From CAYVNU01 sp964453265 (GTDB lineage Bacteria > Patescibacteriota > Doudnabacteria > UBA920), in contig CAYVNU010000028.1 in assembly GCA_964453265.1 (NCBI GenBank), positions 1-14,439 of the forward strand: 14,439 bases of DNA, given 5' to 3'. A model generated the notes under the pieces. The model saw only the letters and a program-made list of their open reading frames with translations. It did not search any database and was not told where the DNA came from. Made by a program: the position numbers and the translations under genes. Below, one piece after another: positions 13,146 through 14,439 of this stretch (position 1 is its first letter; the number at the start of each line of letters is the position of its first letter).

Positions 13146-13508
13146 TTATTTATTTTTCTTTGGCTTCTTTAACTTTAAACTTTGAACTTTGTCTTTAAAC
13201 TCTTTAGCTTTTTGCATAACTTTTAAAAGTTTGATCTCATCTATTTCTTTTGGTCTAGTTCCAAAAGCCGCTATAAACGCATTCATCATATTGTCAGTAG
13301 ACTCTTTTAACCTTTCGGCTATAGCTTTGGGTGTTAATGGTTCTTTTTTAAGAACCGTAAAGCCTATTCTGGCATTACAGTATGAACAAATGGGCACATG
13401 TTGCTCAGTGCGCCCAAACTTAAATCCGCATTTACCACAAAGGTAAACTATCATTTGTTTGGGCTTGCCCTTGGCTCCCGGTTTCTTTTGAGGTCTTTTA
13501 AACGGCAT
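13146..13508 (-). CDS. Zinc-ribbon protein of unknown function
   Basis: A 120-aa basic protein. Cysteines at 24, 27, 41 and 44 (YLCGKCGFKF and PICSYCNAR) form a CxxC-x13-CxxC zinc ribbon. The flanks are highly basic: KRPQKKPGAKGKPK at the N-terminus and KLKKPKKNK at the end, with a helical stretch between (KAIAERLKESTDNMMNAFIAAFG). This suggests nucleic-acid binding, but I do not recognise the family. It starts 2 nt after the stop of the 70-aa gene and is the last gene of that operon, followed by the palindrome and terminator. Confidence 0.75.
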   Translation of the reverse strand: MPFKRPQKKPGAKGKPKQMIVYLCGKCGFKFGRTEQHVPICSYCNARIGFTVLKKEPLTPKAIAERLKESTDNMMNAFIAAFGTRPKEIDEIKLLKVMQKAKEFKDKVQSLKLKKPKKNK

Positions 13509-13510
13509 AT

Positions 13511-13723
13511 CTATTCTTGCTCATCTACTAACCGTTTTCCAACTGATTCAGGGGGATGATTATAATTCCTATCCCACCCGGCTCTCTTTTTTTCCGCTTG
13601 CTCAGCTTCCGTCATATCGTCATCAATAACGCCTCTAATAACTTTCGGCGAAACTGGACGGCCGGCATTGTTTTCTTTCCATTCGTTAAACTCTTGTATT
13701 TGTTCGTTGGTTGGTGTGCTCAT
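13511..13723 (-). CDS. Small acidic protein of unknown function
   Basis: A 70-aa, hydrophilic protein with no membrane segment or cysteine (MSTPTNEQIQEFNEWKENN...). It contains an acidic patch (IDDDMTEAEQAE) followed by WDRNYNHPPE, and may be largely disordered. No family recognised. It lies 17 nt after the methyltransferase stop and 2 nt before the zinc-ribbon gene, which supports it being real and co-transcribed. Confidence 0.65.
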   Translation of the reverse strand: MSTPTNEQIQEFNEWKENNAGRPVSPKVIRGVIDDDMTEAEQAEKKRAGWDRNYNHPPESVGKRLVDEQE

Positions 13724-13740
13724 AAATTTACTTAAGTTAA

Positions 13741-14310
13741 TTATTTTTTAAAAAATAGCAAATAAACTCCTTGGCCAGACCACTTATTTATTACCTTTTC
13801 TAGCTTAAACCCATAGTTACAAACTTCTTCTATAACCAATTCTTTTTTTATGCCATGCCCGCCGCGGTTTAGTGGAATACCTTTTGGAGTAGAAAGCCAT
13901 AAGTACCACTTTGGAGCAAAATCTATAATTACTAACTTTCCGCCGGGCAAAAGCGCGTTATAAAAAGATTCATTCATAGCTACTGGGTTAGTAAAATGGT
14001 GATAAACTTTGCGCATAACAATTAAATTTAAATCTTGCTCGGGTAAATTTGCGCTGCTTGGCTTTGAATGAACAATTTTTAAATTGTGTAAGTTTTTTGC
14101 TAATTTTTCAAGCTTTAAAATTTTACTTTCCTCAAACTCGCTAGCATAAACCGCGCCTTGCTCGCCTACCAGTAAAGCCAAAATTTTACTTAGCTCTCCG
14201 CTTCCAGCACCAACTTCTGCAACTTTCCAACCGCTCTTTAATCCAACTAAGCTAGCTAGCTTATTGGCTTCTTGTTTTATAATGAATTTGTCAAAAATTG
14301 AATATACCAT
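13741..14310 (-). CDS. Class I SAM-dependent methyltransferase (UbiE-like)
   Basis: A 189-aa protein with a Rossmann methyltransferase core: motif I VAEVGAGSGELS (30-41), an acidic end of strand 2 (YASEFE, 55-60), motif IV LNLIVMRKVYHHF (94-106) and LLPGGKLVIIDF (120-131). The HHF and PGGKLVIIDF strings are those of small UbiE/Methyltransf_11-type enzymes. A distinctive substrate lid is lacking, so the methyl acceptor is unknown. The next two genes, a 70-aa unknown and a zinc ribbon, follow closely in one operon. The ATG is 9 nt from the -10 box, with no room for a Shine-Dalgarno sequence. Confidence 0.85.
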   Translation of the reverse strand: MVYSIFDKFIIKQEANKLASLVGLKSGWKVAEVGAGSGELSKILALLVGEQGAVYASEFEESKILKLEKLAKNLHNLKIVHSKPSSANLPEQDLNLIVMRKVYHHFTNPVAMNESFYNALLPGGKLVIIDFAPKWYLWLSTPKGIPLNRGGHGIKKELVIEEVCNYGFKLEKVINKWSGQGVYLLFFKK

Positions 14311-14315
14311 ATTAC

Positions 14316-14345
14316 AAAAAGTATATACCCTAGCATATACTTTTT
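14316..14345. repeat. Inverted repeat at the methyltransferase promoter, related to 2186-2217
   Basis: AAAAAGTATAT (14316-14326) and ATATACTTTTT (14335-14345) are exact complements with an 8-nt loop. The left half AAAAAGTATATACC is identical to the palindrome between guaA and the endonuclease gene. Here it lies over a promoter rather than at a gene end. Confidence 0.8.
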
Positions 14346-14348
14346 CAA
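14320..14348 (-). promoter_or_regulatory. Promoter of the methyltransferase operon
   Basis: On the minus strand TTGAAA (14348-14343), 17 nt, TATACT (14325-14320). Transcription should start within about 5 nt of ATG 14310. The whole promoter lies on the inverted repeat, which could serve as its operator. Confidence 0.6.
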
Positions 14349-14384
14349 ACTAAAAAGGCTTGTTTATAACTTGAATTTACAAAG

Positions 14385-14418
14385 CACTTTCATACAGTCG
14401 TGTATGAAAGTGTTTTTT
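14385..14418 (+). terminator. Orphan intrinsic terminator
   Basis: CACTTTCATACA (14385-14396), loop GTCG, TGTATGAAAGTG (14401-14412), then six T on the plus strand. The stem is 12 bp and perfect. No plus-strand gene lies upstream in the window after guaA. It may end a short untranslated RNA starting near 14350, or work in reverse for a minus-strand gene beyond the window. A further AAAGGT-C-ACCTTT palindrome (14424-14436) follows. Confidence 0.7.
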
Positions 14419-14439
14419 AGACAAAGGTCACCTTTGCTA

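Noticed and set aside
1..14439. Alternative genetic code with TGA as glycine (Gracilibacteria/Absconditabacteria)
   Set aside because: The recognised genes translate at full length with no in-frame TGA.

Overview
The window looks like chromosomal DNA of a small-genome bacterium, most plausibly a Candidate Phyla Radiation (Patescibacteria) member. The basis is low and uneven GC, very tight gene packing, few recognisable Shine-Dalgarno sequences, and palindromic repeat elements inside both a housekeeping gene and an RNA locus. This assignment is an inference; no rRNA or ribosomal protein is present to settle it. The standard genetic code fits, with no in-frame TGA in the recognised genes.

Layout. 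(1) Positions 1-327: an intact tRNA-Ala(UGC) enclosed by a 20-bp inverted repeat, then a tRNA remnant with a palindrome inserted in its T-loop, then a terminator. (2) 328-2172 (+): guaA (GMP synthase), enlarged by about 84 codons in three in-frame insertions, each built from palindromic or tandem-repeat DNA. (3) 2186-2258: two palindromes between convergent genes. (4) 2268-2936 (-): a membrane-anchored Mrr-type endonuclease with a zinc finger. (5) 3134-11272 (-): a type I restriction-modification locus in the order hsdM, unknown gene, hsdS, GHKL ATPase, STAS-like (DUF4325), hsdR. (6) 11428-12202 (-): a small unknown gene and a Phd/YefM-RelE toxin-antitoxin pair with its own promoter. (7) 12323-12985 (-): radC. 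(8) 13146-14310 (-): a methyltransferase, a 70-aa unknown and a zinc-ribbon protein in one apparent operon. (9) 14316-14439: promoter/palindrome DNA and an orphan terminator.

How it fits together. HsdM and HsdS form the modification core and HsdR adds translocation and cleavage. Between hsdS and hsdR lies a translationally coupled ATPase + STAS-like pair, which resembles an anti-sigma kinase / anti-anti-sigma partner switch. A consensus-like promoter (TTGACA, 17 nt, TAAACT) embedded in a perfect 12-bp inverted repeat sits exactly between hsdS and this pair. The layout therefore suggests that restriction (ATPase, STAS, HsdR) is transcribed and controlled separately from modification (HsdM, unknown, HsdS). 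The AT-rich unknown gene between hsdM and hsdS, with a possible clamp-binding C-terminus, is a second unexplained part. HsdS carries four perfect 12-bp repeats between its target-recognition domains, a known way for type I enzymes to change specificity. Mrr, toxin-antitoxin and RadC flank the locus, which makes this a defence island. Two identical 28-bp palindromes lie near its two ends.
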